A DNA stretch of 37,359 nucleotides from Hungatella sp. UBA3048. Its GTDB lineage: Bacteria > Bacillota > Clostridia > Lachnospirales > Lachnospiraceae. The DNA is taken from assembly GCA_002367105.1 (NCBI GenBank), contig DFCS01000033.1, positions 11,487-48,845 of the forward strand, written 5' to 3'. Below the pieces are notes generated by a model that saw nothing but the letters and a program-made list of their open reading frames with translations, was not told the origin of the DNA and searched no databases. A program made the position numbers and the translations under genes. Shown here piece by piece: positions 14,910-23,746 of this stretch; positions within the stretch are counted from its first letter, which is position 1, and each line of letters begins with the position of its first letter.

Positions 14910-16773
14910 GGGTAAGGGGCAGGCAAAGAAAAGGAATATCGGATTAAAGCGCAGGATGCTGTATGGCATTCTCCAGGTGCTGATTCCGGTTGTGGTAATC
15001 ATCACCATACTGTTCTGGCATACGCGAAAGGTTATGAAACAGGAGTATATGCGGTCGACTCAGAGCCGGATCACGGATATTGCCAATAAAATTGATGCTA
15101 AGATTCAGGACATTTACAGTGTTTCCGATAATTTTGCGGCCAATGACCAGTTGAATAAATACATTGAAAAAGAATATTCTCCAACGGAACCAATGTATAA
15201 GAAGCTTGATATTGTGAGGATTTACAGCAACATATTCGGCGCTTATGATATGTTAAACCAGCGGGCGAGGATCAGCGCCATGTATACTTACAAGGGGGAG
15301 TTATTTAATTTTCTGGACCCCAATAACGATACAGAAGAAGTGGTCAGGAAGCTGCAGGCTATGAACATCGAGGATCCTGACCTCTTAATGAAATTCCGCT
15401 GGTATCCCCTTCAGGATAATTTCCTTCTCAGTGACCAGCCGGAGGAGGCCAGGGACAGAAAGGCTGTTATGGGCATCCGGAGGATCTATTCCTGGGAAAA
15501 GGGAAGATATGAATGTGTGCAGGTGTTTGCCTTAAAAGAGCGGGCTGTCTACGAACAATATAAGGAACTGGCAGAATCCATACCAGGCGATATTTATGTG
15601 ATCACAGGAGACGGCAGTCTGATTTCCTCCAGCGATGAAAAGGTTGTGGAGGCAGGAACCATATCCGGGAAGCTGAAAGATGAGTTTCTGAAACAGACAG
15701 GCGATTTAGAAGATGGGTGGGATGCTTTGGGAAATCAAATGATCCAGGTAAAGACCTCCGACGTAAATGACTGGAAGATCGTTATGGTAGTACCTGTAAA
15801 AGCTGTTACAAAAGAAGTGGATGTGCTGTACTACAGGATTTTCCTGGTTATGGTGGCATGCGTTGGCTTTTGCGCCATGATGATATTGTACTTATACAAA
15901 AGCTTCATGGATCCCATCGGAAAGCTTAACATCTCAATGAAAGAGGTGTATGGCGGAAATTTAAACGCTTATGTTGACGTGAAACAGAAAAATGAAGTGG
16001 GAGATATGATCCGCTATTATAATTCCATGCTGGAACGGATCAATACCAATATCATTGAAAAACTGCAGTCTGACCGGAAGAAAAAAGAGCTGGAGCTGGA
16101 AGTGCTCATGAGCCAGATCAATCCCCATTTTCTCTATAATACCCTGGAGAACATCGTATGGATGTCCAATGATGCAGGAAGGCCGGACATTGGGCGTACG
16201 GCCGCTTCACTTGGACGGATGTACCGCTTATCTATAAGCGGAGGGCAGGTGATCGTCCCAATGGAACATGAGATCGAGCATCTTATGGCATATGTAAAGA
16301 TTCAGAAAAACCGTTATAAGGATGAGTTTGAATTCGACCTTCGGACGGACATGCGGCAGATCCATGAACTGTTTTCCTTAAAGATAATTTTGCAGCCAGT
16401 GGTGGAAAATTCCTTCCTGTACGGCATGACAGGCCTAAAGCATCCCATGACGATCCACCTTACGGTCAAGGAAAAAGGCCAATGGGTCATGATTAAAGTT
16501 ATGGATAATGGCCGTGGAATGGACCGGGAGAAGTTGAAGGAAATACGGGATCAGATCCGTTTTGGAAAAGCAGGAAAGGAAGAGGAAGAGCAGAACCGGC
16601 GCAGCAGCGGAATCGGTCTTCACAGCGTAGAATCCAGGATCAAGCTGTATTTTGGAGTGGACCAGGCTGTTTCCATCTACAGCAAAAAGGATGCAGGAAC
16701 CTTAACCGTCATACGGATCCCCAGAATTACCGGTGAGGATATTGATGAGGAGGGCAATTTAAAGGAAAAATAA
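14896..16773 (+). CDS. YesM-type sensor histidine kinase
   Basis: A 625-residue membrane kinase. A first membrane segment lies at about residues 22-44 (LYGILQVLIPVVVIITILFW), an extracytoplasmic sensing region covers about 45-310, and a second segment lies at about 313-335. A HAMP region follows, then the LytS/YesM-type phosphorylation site with His411 in QINPHFLYNTLENIVWM, and an ATPase domain with VVENSFLYGM, DNGRGMD and SGIGLHSVESRIKLYFG. It partners the response regulator immediately upstream. The extracytoplasmic part probably senses an oligosaccharide, directly or through the solute-binding protein encoded at 23747. Its own ribosome binding site is weak, and translation may depend on coupling to the overlapping regulator gene. 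Confidence 0.94.
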   Translation: MKMNKGKGQAKKRNIGLKRRMLYGILQVLIPVVVIITILFWHTRKVMKQEYMRSTQSRITDIANKIDAKIQDIYSVSDNFAANDQLNKYIEKEYSPTEPMYKKLDIVRIYSNIFGAYDMLNQRARISAMYTYKGELFNFLDPNNDTEEVVRKLQAMNIEDPDLLMKFRWYPLQDNFLLSDQPEEARDRKAVMGIRRIYSWEKGRYECVQVFALKERAVYEQYKELAESIPGDIYVITGDGSLISSSDEKVVEAGTISGKLKDEFLKQTGDLEDGWDALGNQMIQVKTSDVNDWKIVMVVPVKAVTKEVDVLYYRIFLVMVACVGFCAMMILYLYKSFMDPIGKLNISMKEVYGGNLNAYVDVKQKNEVGDMIRYYNSMLERINTNIIEKLQSDRKKKELELEVLMSQINPHFLYNTLENIVWMSNDAGRPDIGRTAASLGRMYRLSISGGQVIVPMEHEIEHLMAYVKIQKNRYKDEFEFDLRTDMRQIHELFSLKIILQPVVENSFLYGMTGLKHPMTIHLTVKEKGQWVMIKVMDNGRGMDREKLKEIRDQIRFGKAGKEEEEQNRRSSGIGLHSVESRIKLYFGVDQAVSIYSKKDAGTLTVIRIPRITGEDIDEEGNLKEK

Positions 16774-16811
16774 ATAAAACAGGATAAAAAGCGAAAATAA
16801 CCAACAAATTC

Positions 16812-16892
16812 AAAAATCGGCCTATGTTTATCGGGAAAAAATCCGTTAGAATATAAGTAGGAGAAAGGTTATTTTCCCATAAGCCTTTCTCC
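16812..16892 (+). promoter_or_regulatory. Leader of the transport operon: shared motif and stem-loop
   Basis: The 146-bp gap after the kinase gene contains AAAAATCGG (16812-16820) and, 22 bases further, CCGTTAGAAT (16843-16852). Near-identical elements occur ahead of the solute-binding protein gene (23618-23652), so they are candidate sites for the AraC-type regulator. A 9-bp perfect stem follows, GGAGAAAGG (16860-16868) with CCTTTCTCC (16884-16892), without a T-run. I see no convincing -35/-10 pair; this fits an activator-dependent promoter but does not prove one. Confidence 0.4.
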
Positions 16893-16919
16893 CTAAAATA
16901 AAAAGCGAGAGGCAGGCCT

Positions 16920-17843
16920 ATGAACAAGGAAATAAAACCAATATCCAAAACAAAAGAAAAGACATCACTAGCCCAGAAAAAAGAAGACAGGTATGGGTGG
17001 CTGTTTATTTCCCCCTACCTGATTTTTTTCACTGTATTCACCGGCATTCCTTTTGTCATTGCAGTTGTAATGTCATTTTTAAACGTGAAATATATTACAA
17101 GGTTGGATAACCTTAAATTTGTAGGGTTACAGAACTTTATAAAAATATTCACTAACAAGGAGATCTTAAATTCCCTGTTAAGAACCTTTCAATACTCCCT
17201 GGTTTATGTGCCGGTTATCATGATCCTTGGGTTTGTGCTGGCATTTATGCTGAACAATGGGATCTATATGAAAAAAGCAATGCGTTCCATGGTATTTATG
17301 CCATATGTGTCCAACATGGTGGCAGTAGCCGTCATTTTTAAGGTTTTGCTTGGGAATAACAGTCCCATGATCATTGCTCTAAGAAATATGGGATTTAACC
17401 CGCCGCTGCTTTTACAGAGCTTAAAGCTGGCTCTTCCCACAGTAGCCATGATATCCGTATGGAAAAGCGTAGGTCTTAACATGGTGGTATATCTAGGTGC
17501 TTTGCAGGAGGTGCCCTCCGAGCTCTTAGAGGCGGCGCAGATCGACGGAGCAACAAAATGGCAGAGAATTCGCAGCATTATTATACCGATGATTTCTCCT
17601 ACCACCTTTTTCCTCTTAATAAGTTCCATTATTGGTTCCTTCCAGAACTTTACCTGCATACAGGCCCTTACCGAGGGTGGTCCGGGACAGGCTACCACGG
17701 TTATGGCCGTAAATATTGTCCGTACTGCATTTACGAAATATGAGACAAGTCTGGCAAGTGCAATGGCTTTTGTCATGTTTGTGATTGTTATGATCGTAAC
17801 ACTGATCCAGTGGCGCGGGCAGAAAAAATGGGTTAATTATTAA
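16920..17843 (+). CDS. Sugar ABC transporter permease, LplB/UgpA type
   Basis: This 307-residue protein has six predicted membrane segments, beginning WLFISPYLIFFTVFTGIPFV. It carries the binding-protein-dependent permease (EAA) motif in EVPSELLEAAQIDGATKWQRIRSIIIPMISPT. This is one half of the membrane channel of a CUT1-type importer for oligosaccharides. It is followed after 14 bp by the second permease and, four genes later, by the matching binding protein. No ATPase gene is present, so a shared MsmX-type ATPase encoded elsewhere is likely. Confidence 0.93.
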   Translation: MNKEIKPISKTKEKTSLAQKKEDRYGWLFISPYLIFFTVFTGIPFVIAVVMSFLNVKYITRLDNLKFVGLQNFIKIFTNKEILNSLLRTFQYSLVYVPVIMILGFVLAFMLNNGIYMKKAMRSMVFMPYVSNMVAVAVIFKVLLGNNSPMIIALRNMGFNPPLLLQSLKLALPTVAMISVWKSVGLNMVVYLGALQEVPSELLEAAQIDGATKWQRIRSIIIPMISPTTFFLLISSIIGSFQNFTCIQALTEGGPGQATTVMAVNIVRTAFTKYETSLASAMAFVMFVIVMIVTLIQWRGQKKWVNY

Positions 17844-17857
17844 GGGAGGATATTCAA

Positions 17858-18691
17858 TTGAAAAGCAAAAAGAAAAGTATAAAGATAGCACTTACAGTAT
17901 TTATCCTGTTGATCGGGCTGGCGTCAAATTTTCCGTTTCTGTTCATGATCTCCTCTTCCTTTAAGGTCAGCGGAGAAGTCATGAAGTTTCCATGGCATTT
18001 AATTCCGGATAACCCCACCATGATGAACTTTAAAGCATTGTTTACAAACGGCATTTATAACTTTCAGAAATGGTATGTTAATACGGTGGTCATGACGGCT
18101 CTTACCATTGCGATCAAGATATTCTTTGTCAGCTTCACGGCATATGGATTTGCAAGAATTAAATTCAGGGGAAAAGACGTAATCTTTCTCATACTCCTGT
18201 CAGCCATGATGATCCCCAGCGACATTATGATCATACCGAGATACATGATCTTTAAAAATCTACATATTCTGGATAGCATGTGGGCGCTGATCCTGCCAAG
18301 CTGTGTGGATGTGTATTTTGTATTCCTGCTGCGCCAGTCCTTTATTTCGATTCCGGACTCCATCAGTGAAGCGGCAAAAATTGACGGCTGCAGCCATTTG
18401 CGGATTTACTGGAAAATCATTTTCCCACTGGCAAAACCGGCTATTGCTACCATGGCTCTGTTTTCCTTTACCTGGTCCTGGAATGACTATATGGGGCCGT
18501 ATCTGTACATATCAACGATGGATAAGCAGATGCTGTCCGTTGGAGTGAAGCTGTTCTCCTCCGGACTGATCCAGGATTACGGAGCTCAGATGGCAGCAGC
18601 AACGGTAGTTCTTTTGCCGATTTTGGTTGCTTTCCTGTTCTGCCAGAAATTTTTCATCGAAGGTGTTGCTTCCTCCGGTGTAAAGGGATAA
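17858..18691 (+). CDS. Sugar ABC transporter permease, LplC/UgpE type
   Basis: A 277-residue partner permease with six membrane segments and the EAA motif in SIPDSISEAAKIDGCSHLRIYWKIIFPLAKPA. The start is a TTG at 17858, supported by a strong AAGGGAGGA just upstream with normal spacing and by a typical Lys-rich N-terminus followed by the first membrane helix. It forms a heterodimeric channel with the preceding permease. The next gene, after 69 bp with no terminator, encodes the GH112 phosphorylase, so import and cytoplasmic cleavage are co-transcribed. Confidence 0.93.
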   Translation: MKSKKKSIKIALTVFILLIGLASNFPFLFMISSSFKVSGEVMKFPWHLIPDNPTMMNFKALFTNGIYNFQKWYVNTVVMTALTIAIKIFFVSFTAYGFARIKFRGKDVIFLILLSAMMIPSDIMIIPRYMIFKNLHILDSMWALILPSCVDVYFVFLLRQSFISIPDSISEAAKIDGCSHLRIYWKIIFPLAKPAIATMALFSFTWSWNDYMGPYLYISTMDKQMLSVGVKLFSSGLIQDYGAQMAAATVVLLPILVAFLFCQKFFIEGVASSGVKG

Positions 18692-18760
18692 TATGGATAT
18701 TTAAGGCGTATAAAAAATAACCTGAAAATGAAAAAGGGATAAAGAGAAAGGGGATATAAG

Positions 18761-20926
18761 ATGGAAAAAAAACTTACCGGAAGAGTCACTGTTCCCACGG
18801 ATGTGGATATGATTCAGGAGACAAAGGAGATTGCCAATAGATGGGGAGCTGACGCTCTGCGGGATTGTGACGGGACGAATATGCCGGATGAGCTTAAGAA
18901 AATGCCCGTTAAGATCTACTCCACCTATTATACCACCAGAAAGGACAACGAATGGGCAAATAAAAACCCGGATGAGGTCCAGCAGGTATATTTGATGACA
19001 GAGTTTTATACGGCAATGGAAGAGGGAGAGCTTCGCATCCCGATTATGAAGCATCTGTATAAAGATCAGTTAAAGCCCAACACCCTTCACGACATCAAAC
19101 GCTGGTGGGAGGTAGTGGACCGTACAACAGGAGAGCCTTTGGCTGCAAGTGCATGGGAATATGATGAAAATACCCAGGAAGTCATGATCTTTAGTCCGGA
19201 GAGATATCACGATTATACGGTAAGTTTCCTGGCGTTTATCATCTGGGATCCTGTTCATATGTATAATTTTATTACCAACGACTGGCAGGATGTGGAGCAT
19301 CAGATCACTTTTGACGTTCGCCAGCCAAAAACCCAGGGCCATGTAATTGAAAAATTAAAACTCTGGATGGAGGAAAACCCGGACAGCAATGTAGTACGTT
19401 TTACAACGTTTTTCCATCAGTTCACTCTTGTATTTAATGAATATGCAAAAGAAAAATTCGTTGACTGGTTTGGATACAGCGCCAGTATCAGCCCTTATAT
19501 TTTAGAGCAGTTTGAACAAGAGGTGGGCTATCCCTTCCGTCCTGAATATATCATTGACCAAGGCTATCATAACAATACCAACCGGGTGCCCTCTAAGGAG
19601 TTCCGTGATTTCCAGGAGTTCCAGCAGAGAGAGGTATCAAAGCTCATGAAGGTTCTTGTGGATATCTGCCACGATTGCGGTAAGGAAGCCATGATGTTCT
19701 TAGGAGATCACTGGATCGGTACGGAACCATTTGGAGAGTACTTTAAAAACGTAGGACTGGATGCGGTTGTGGGAAGCGTGGGCAACGGCACCACCCTTCG
19801 CCTGATTTCCGATATTCCGGGAGTAAAATATACAGAAGGCCGCTTTTTACCTTATTTCTTCCCTGATGTATTCTGTGAAGGCGGCGATCCGATCAAGGAG
19901 GCAAAGGTAAACTGGGTAACAGCAAGGCGGGCCATCTTAAGGAAACCGGTAGACAGGATTGGATATGGCGGATACTTAAAGCTGGCATTGGAATTCCCTG
20001 ATTTTATCCAGTATATAGAAGAGGTCTGCGATGAATTCCGCCTTCTTTATGAAAATGTGGGGGGACAAAGCCCGTACAGCCACTTTAAGGTGGGAGTGCT
20101 TAATTCCTGGGGAAAGATCCGTTCCTGGGGAACTCATATGGTAGCCCATGCCATTGATTATAAACAGACCTATTCCTATGCCGGAGTGCTGGAAGCCTTA
20201 AGCGGAATGCCGTTTGATGTGGAATTCTTAAGCTTTGAAGATGTGATCGCTGATCCGGATGTATTAAAAAAATGCAAGGTAGTCATCAATGTTGGCGATG
20301 CCTATACGGCTCCAAGCGGCGGAACCTATTGGACCAATCCTAAGGTCACCAGCGCTGTAAAGGCCTTTGTCGCCCAGGGCGGCGGATTGATCGGAGTGGG
20401 AGAGCCGTCTGCCTGTGAATATCAGGGCCGGTATTTTACCCTGTCAAATGTGCTGGGCGTAAACAAAGAAGTGGGCTTTTCCATGTCAACAGATAAATAC
20501 AACTGGGAAGAACACAGCCATTTTATTACAGAGGATTCCTCCGAAGCCATTGATTTCGGGGAGGGGATGAAGAACATCTATGCTCTTTCCGATGCAGAGA
20601 TCTTAAAAAAGGACGGGGAAGATGTCCAGATGGCTGTCAACCAGTTTGGAGACGGAAGAAGCGTATATATCAGCGGAATCCCTTATTCCTTTGAGAATTC
20701 CAGAATGCTTTACCGGGCAATCTTCTGGGCTGCAGGCATGGAGCAGGAGATGAAGAAATGGTATAGCAGCAACTATCATGTAGAAGTTAATTATTATCCG
20801 GCTACCGGCAAATATTGTATCGTAAACAATACGTATGAGCCTCAGGAAACCGTGATTTATGACGGAAATGGCCAGGCTTGCTCCATGCAGTTAAAGGCAA
20901 ATGATATTTTGTGGTTTTCATTTTAA
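18761..20926 (+). CDS. GH112 beta-galactoside phosphorylase
   Basis: GH112 enzymes cleave beta-galactosides with phosphate to give galactose 1-phosphate. Known activities are on galacto-N-biose / lacto-N-biose and on galactosyl-beta-1,4-L-rhamnose. This 721-residue protein has the full family architecture: GRVTVPTDVDMIQETKEIAN and WGADALRDCDGTN-MPDE at the N-terminus, a TIM barrel with HDYTVSFLAFIIWDPVHMYN, then FLGDHWIGTEPFGEYFKNVG. Asp316 in GDHW lies where the catalytic acid of the characterised Bifidobacterium enzyme is found. A glutaminase-like middle domain and a C-terminal beta domain follow. There is no signal peptide, so it acts in the cytoplasm on imported sugar. Whether the acceptor is N-acetylhexosamine or rhamnose cannot be told from the sequence alone. 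Confidence 0.92.
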   Translation: MEKKLTGRVTVPTDVDMIQETKEIANRWGADALRDCDGTNMPDELKKMPVKIYSTYYTTRKDNEWANKNPDEVQQVYLMTEFYTAMEEGELRIPIMKHLYKDQLKPNTLHDIKRWWEVVDRTTGEPLAASAWEYDENTQEVMIFSPERYHDYTVSFLAFIIWDPVHMYNFITNDWQDVEHQITFDVRQPKTQGHVIEKLKLWMEENPDSNVVRFTTFFHQFTLVFNEYAKEKFVDWFGYSASISPYILEQFEQEVGYPFRPEYIIDQGYHNNTNRVPSKEFRDFQEFQQREVSKLMKVLVDICHDCGKEAMMFLGDHWIGTEPFGEYFKNVGLDAVVGSVGNGTTLRLISDIPGVKYTEGRFLPYFFPDVFCEGGDPIKEAKVNWVTARRAILRKPVDRIGYGGYLKLALEFPDFIQYIEEVCDEFRLLYENVGGQSPYSHFKVGVLNSWGKIRSWGTHMVAHAIDYKQTYSYAGVLEALSGMPFDVEFLSFEDVIADPDVLKKCKVVINVGDAYTAPSGGTYWTNPKVTSAVKAFVAQGGGLIGVGEPSACEYQGRYFTLSNVLGVNKEVGFSMSTDKYNWEEHSHFITEDSSEAIDFGEGMKNIYALSDAEILKKDGEDVQMAVNQFGDGRSVYISGIPYSFENSRMLYRAIFWAAGMEQEMKKWYSSNYHVEVNYYPATGKYCIVNNTYEPQETVIYDGNGQACSMQLKANDILWFSF

Positions 20927-20966
20927 CCTCATCAAGCAGCAATGCGGATTGCGAATATCCGATTGG
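20921..20966 (-). repeat. Dispersed intergenic repeat, copy 1
   Basis: About 42 bp starting at the stop codon of the GH112 gene match, in reverse orientation, the sequence at 28520-28564 with roughly 85-90% identity, and more weakly 32432-32474. The best conserved part reads TTGCTGCTTGATGAGG on the - strand. On that strand CGGAT and ATCCG can form a small hairpin. Function unknown. Confidence 0.7.
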
Positions 20967-21018
20967 CATCCGAGTGAATCAATCGAATATACAAGACTAG
21001 AAAGGGCCCGTTATCATT

Positions 21019-22194
21019 ATGCAGACAAAGGAAACACTTGAAACATATGAGGCGATCACCATAGAGGAAGCGTATCATGCGCTGGATCGTGTGGTTGCCC
21101 GCATTAGAAATAATATTTCAAAATTTTATGACAGTTTCCCGGGGGCAAGCAGTGTAAACCAGATGTATCCTGCCACAGAAAACAATGACTGGACCAATGG
21201 ATTTTGGACCGGACAGCTGTGGCTTGCATATGAACAGACAAAGGAGGCGGCTTTTAAGGAAGCCGCCCTTTATCAAGTCCCAGGCTTCAGGGAACGGCTG
21301 ATCAAAAGAATTGTAGTAGACCATCATGATATGGGCTTTTTATATACCCCCTCCTGTGTGGCTGCCTATAAACTTACTGGTGACATGCTGGCAAGGGAAA
21401 CTGCTCTGATGGCAGCAGACAACCTGATGGGACGTTTTCAGGATAAAGGAGAATTCTTTCAGGCCTGGGGAACGCTGGGGGATCCTAAGGAATACCGGTT
21501 AATTATTGATTGTCTTTTAAATATGCCGCTGTTATTTTGGGCGTCTGAGGAAACGAAGGATTCAAAATACCGTGAAACTGCACTTCGCCATATTCGAACC
21601 AGCATGAACTATGTAGTCCGTGTAGACTCTTCTACATACCATACCTATTATTTTGACCCTGAGACAGGAAATCCGGTTCGCGGTGTAACGGCTCAAGGGT
21701 ATAGAGACGGTTCCATATGGGCCAGAGGCCAGGCGTGGGGAATATATGGTTCGGCAATCGCTTATAAATATTGTCCAGATCCAATGTATCTGGAAAGCTT
21801 TCGAAAGATTACAGCGTGTTTTCTGGAGCATTTACCAAAGGATCTGGTTCCTTATTGGGATTTTGATTTTACCGATGGCAGTGGGGAACCGAGAGATTCT
21901 TCTTCCGCAGCAATAGCAGCCTGCGGTATGCTTGAGATGGCAAAATATCTGGAACCGGAGGAATCAAAGGATCTGCGTCAGCAGGCAAAACGTTTAATAA
22001 AAGCACTGACAAAGCACTGTTTATACCATACCGGGGAAAATACCAACGGTATATTACTTCATTCCACCTATGCCAAAAGTTCTCCTTATAACACGGTAAA
22101 GGATAGCGGAGTTGATGAATGTACCCTATGGGGGGATTACTTTTATACAGAAGCACTTGTACGGATCATAGGACAGTGGAAGGTTTACTGGTAG
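21019..22194 (+). CDS. GH88 unsaturated glucuronyl hydrolase
   Basis: GH88 enzymes remove the 4,5-unsaturated uronic acid left at the non-reducing end of oligosaccharides by polysaccharide lyases. The 391-residue length fits the family. It has the alpha/alpha-barrel motifs NNDWTNGFWTGQLWLAYE, HHDMGFLYTPSCVAAYKLTG (Asp104 in HHDMGF is the conserved Asp), GYRDGSIWARGQAWGIYG and YWDFDF with EPRDSSSAAIAACGMLEM. There is no signal peptide, so it is cytoplasmic. No polysaccharide lyase is encoded in the window, so the substrate must be made by another protein or organism. It follows the GH112 gene by 92 bp containing a dispersed repeat, and precedes the GH29 gene by 13 bp. Confidence 0.9.
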   Translation: MQTKETLETYEAITIEEAYHALDRVVARIRNNISKFYDSFPGASSVNQMYPATENNDWTNGFWTGQLWLAYEQTKEAAFKEAALYQVPGFRERLIKRIVVDHHDMGFLYTPSCVAAYKLTGDMLARETALMAADNLMGRFQDKGEFFQAWGTLGDPKEYRLIIDCLLNMPLLFWASEETKDSKYRETALRHIRTSMNYVVRVDSSTYHTYYFDPETGNPVRGVTAQGYRDGSIWARGQAWGIYGSAIAYKYCPDPMYLESFRKITACFLEHLPKDLVPYWDFDFTDGSGEPRDSSSAAIAACGMLEMAKYLEPEESKDLRQQAKRLIKALTKHCLYHTGENTNGILLHSTYAKSSPYNTVKDSGVDECTLWGDYFYTEALVRIIGQWKVYW

Positions 22195-22207
22195 AAAAGA
22201 GAGTAAA

Positions 22208-23617
22208 ATGAGATTAGATGAAAGACTTATAAATATTGTACCGTCCGACAGGCAGGTTATGCTGCAGAAAACAGAATTTTATGCATTCTTTCATTTTACG
22301 GTAAATACGTTTACCGGAACAGAATGGGGATATGGAACCGAATCACCTGAAATTTTTAATCCTGATCAAATGGATGCAGATCAATGGATCCAAGCGATTA
22401 AGGCGGCAGGAATGAAAGGTGCAATCCTTACCTGTAAGCACCATGACGGATTTTGCTTATGGCCCAGTAAATACACCAATCATTCTGTGAAGTACAGTCC
22501 TTATGGGAATGGAAAAGGAGATATTGTTAAAGAAGTATCAGAGGCTTGTAAAAAAGCCGGCCTGAAATTTGGCATTTACCTTTCTCCATGGGATCGGAAT
22601 CAGGAAACCTATGGACAGGGAAAGGCATATGATGATTATTTCGCAGCGCAGCTTACAGAACTGCTTACCGGATATGGAGATATTTTTAGCGTATGGTTTG
22701 ACGGTGCCTGCGGGGAAGGTCCGAATGGTAAAAAACAGGTTTATGACTGGCAGCGTTATTACGATACCGTAAGAAACTATATGCCGGAAGCCTGTATTTC
22801 CGTAAGCGGGCCTGATGTCCGCTGGTGCGGCAATGAGGCAGGTGATACCCGCCCCAGTGAATGGAGTGTTGTACCGGCAGATTTATCTGTGGCAGAGCGG
22901 ATAGCAGCTTTAAGCCAGCATACGGATGATCCCTCTTTCCGGCAAAGAGTCATAAGCAGTACGGAAGAGGATTTAGGAAGCAGGGAACGTTTAGCAGAAG
23001 AACAGCACTTGATCTGGTATCCGGCAGAAGTGGATGTATCCATAAGGCCGGGCTGGTTTTATCATCCGGAAGAGGATGATAAAGTCCGGTCTCTGGAAAA
23101 CTTAATTGATATTTATGAAAAATCCGTAGGGGGGAATACAACACTTCTTTTGAATATTCCACCGATGCCAAATGGACAGCTTCATGAGGAAGATGTAAAA
23201 AGGCTGCAGGAGCTGGGCAGGGAAATAAATAATAGATATGGGAATAACCTGACAGAAGGAGCTGAAATTCTGGTCAAAGAAAAAAATGAATGGAATGCAG
23301 CAAAAAGCGTATATAAAGATGATTATGAAACCTGTTACCATGGAAACGGTCCAAAGGCAGAATTTAAGATTTCCTTGAATACTCCCCAAAAGATTTCAGC
23401 CGTTATTTTAAAAGAAAACATATTAAAAAGCCAAAGAATTGAGGCTTTTGAAATATTAACTATGAGGAATGGAAGTCCTGTCAGCATTTATAAGGGAACT
23501 ACCGTCGGCTATAAAAAAATTGCCCGCTTTCCTCAGATAGAATCGGATAGACTGATGATACAAATTTTAGATTCAAGGATTGAACCCGTCCTTTCGTTTA
23601 TTGGTATATATGAATAA
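22208..23617 (+). CDS. GH29 alpha-L-fucosidase
   Basis: This 469-residue protein has the GH29 fold: FYAFFHFTVNTFTGTEWGYG at the N-terminus, AAGMKGAILTCKHHDGFCLW, and the VWFDGACG strand whose Asp165 is in the nucleophile position. The C-terminal 120 residues look like a beta-sandwich (discoidin-like) domain. The FHFTVNTFTG version with WFDG resembles the alpha-1,3/1,4-fucosidase subgroup rather than the broad-specificity one. There is no signal peptide, so it works on imported oligosaccharides with the GH112 and GH88 enzymes before it. A stem-loop lies just after its stop, ahead of the binding protein gene. Confidence 0.9.
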   Translation: MRLDERLINIVPSDRQVMLQKTEFYAFFHFTVNTFTGTEWGYGTESPEIFNPDQMDADQWIQAIKAAGMKGAILTCKHHDGFCLWPSKYTNHSVKYSPYGNGKGDIVKEVSEACKKAGLKFGIYLSPWDRNQETYGQGKAYDDYFAAQLTELLTGYGDIFSVWFDGACGEGPNGKKQVYDWQRYYDTVRNYMPEACISVSGPDVRWCGNEAGDTRPSEWSVVPADLSVAERIAALSQHTDDPSFRQRVISSTEEDLGSRERLAEEQHLIWYPAEVDVSIRPGWFYHPEEDDKVRSLENLIDIYEKSVGGNTTLLLNIPPMPNGQLHEEDVKRLQELGREINNRYGNNLTEGAEILVKEKNEWNAAKSVYKDDYETCYHGNGPKAEFKISLNTPQKISAVILKENILKSQRIEAFEILTMRNGSPVSIYKGTTVGYKKIARFPQIESDRLMIQILDSRIEPVLSFIGIYE

Positions 23618-23716
23618 AAAAATCGGTTTTCTTTTGAAAATACCGATAGAATGATAAAAATAACATATAAAGTAAAAATACAACCTATATAAACCAGATA
23701 AAATGTTAGCTATAAT
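23618..23716 (+). promoter_or_regulatory. Regulatory region of the binding protein gene
   Basis: AAAAATCGG (23618-23626) and CCGATAGAAT (23643-23652) repeat the two elements found ahead of the permease operon, here 16 instead of 22 bases apart. They can also fold: ATCGG and the following TTTTC pair with GAAAA and CCGAT. A perfect TATAAT lies at 23711-23716 with no good -35 at 17 bp, as expected for an activated promoter. The strong AGGAGGG (23732-23738) then serves the ATG at 23747. This indicates that the binding protein has its own promoter under the same regulator. Confidence 0.5.
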
Positions 23717-23746
23717 AGGGTTATAAACAAAAGGAGGGTAACAGAA

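Noticed and set aside
16860..16892. Stem-loop after the sensor kinase gene as a terminator
   Set aside because: The 9-bp stem is followed by an A-rich stretch, not T; it could be a leader hairpin.
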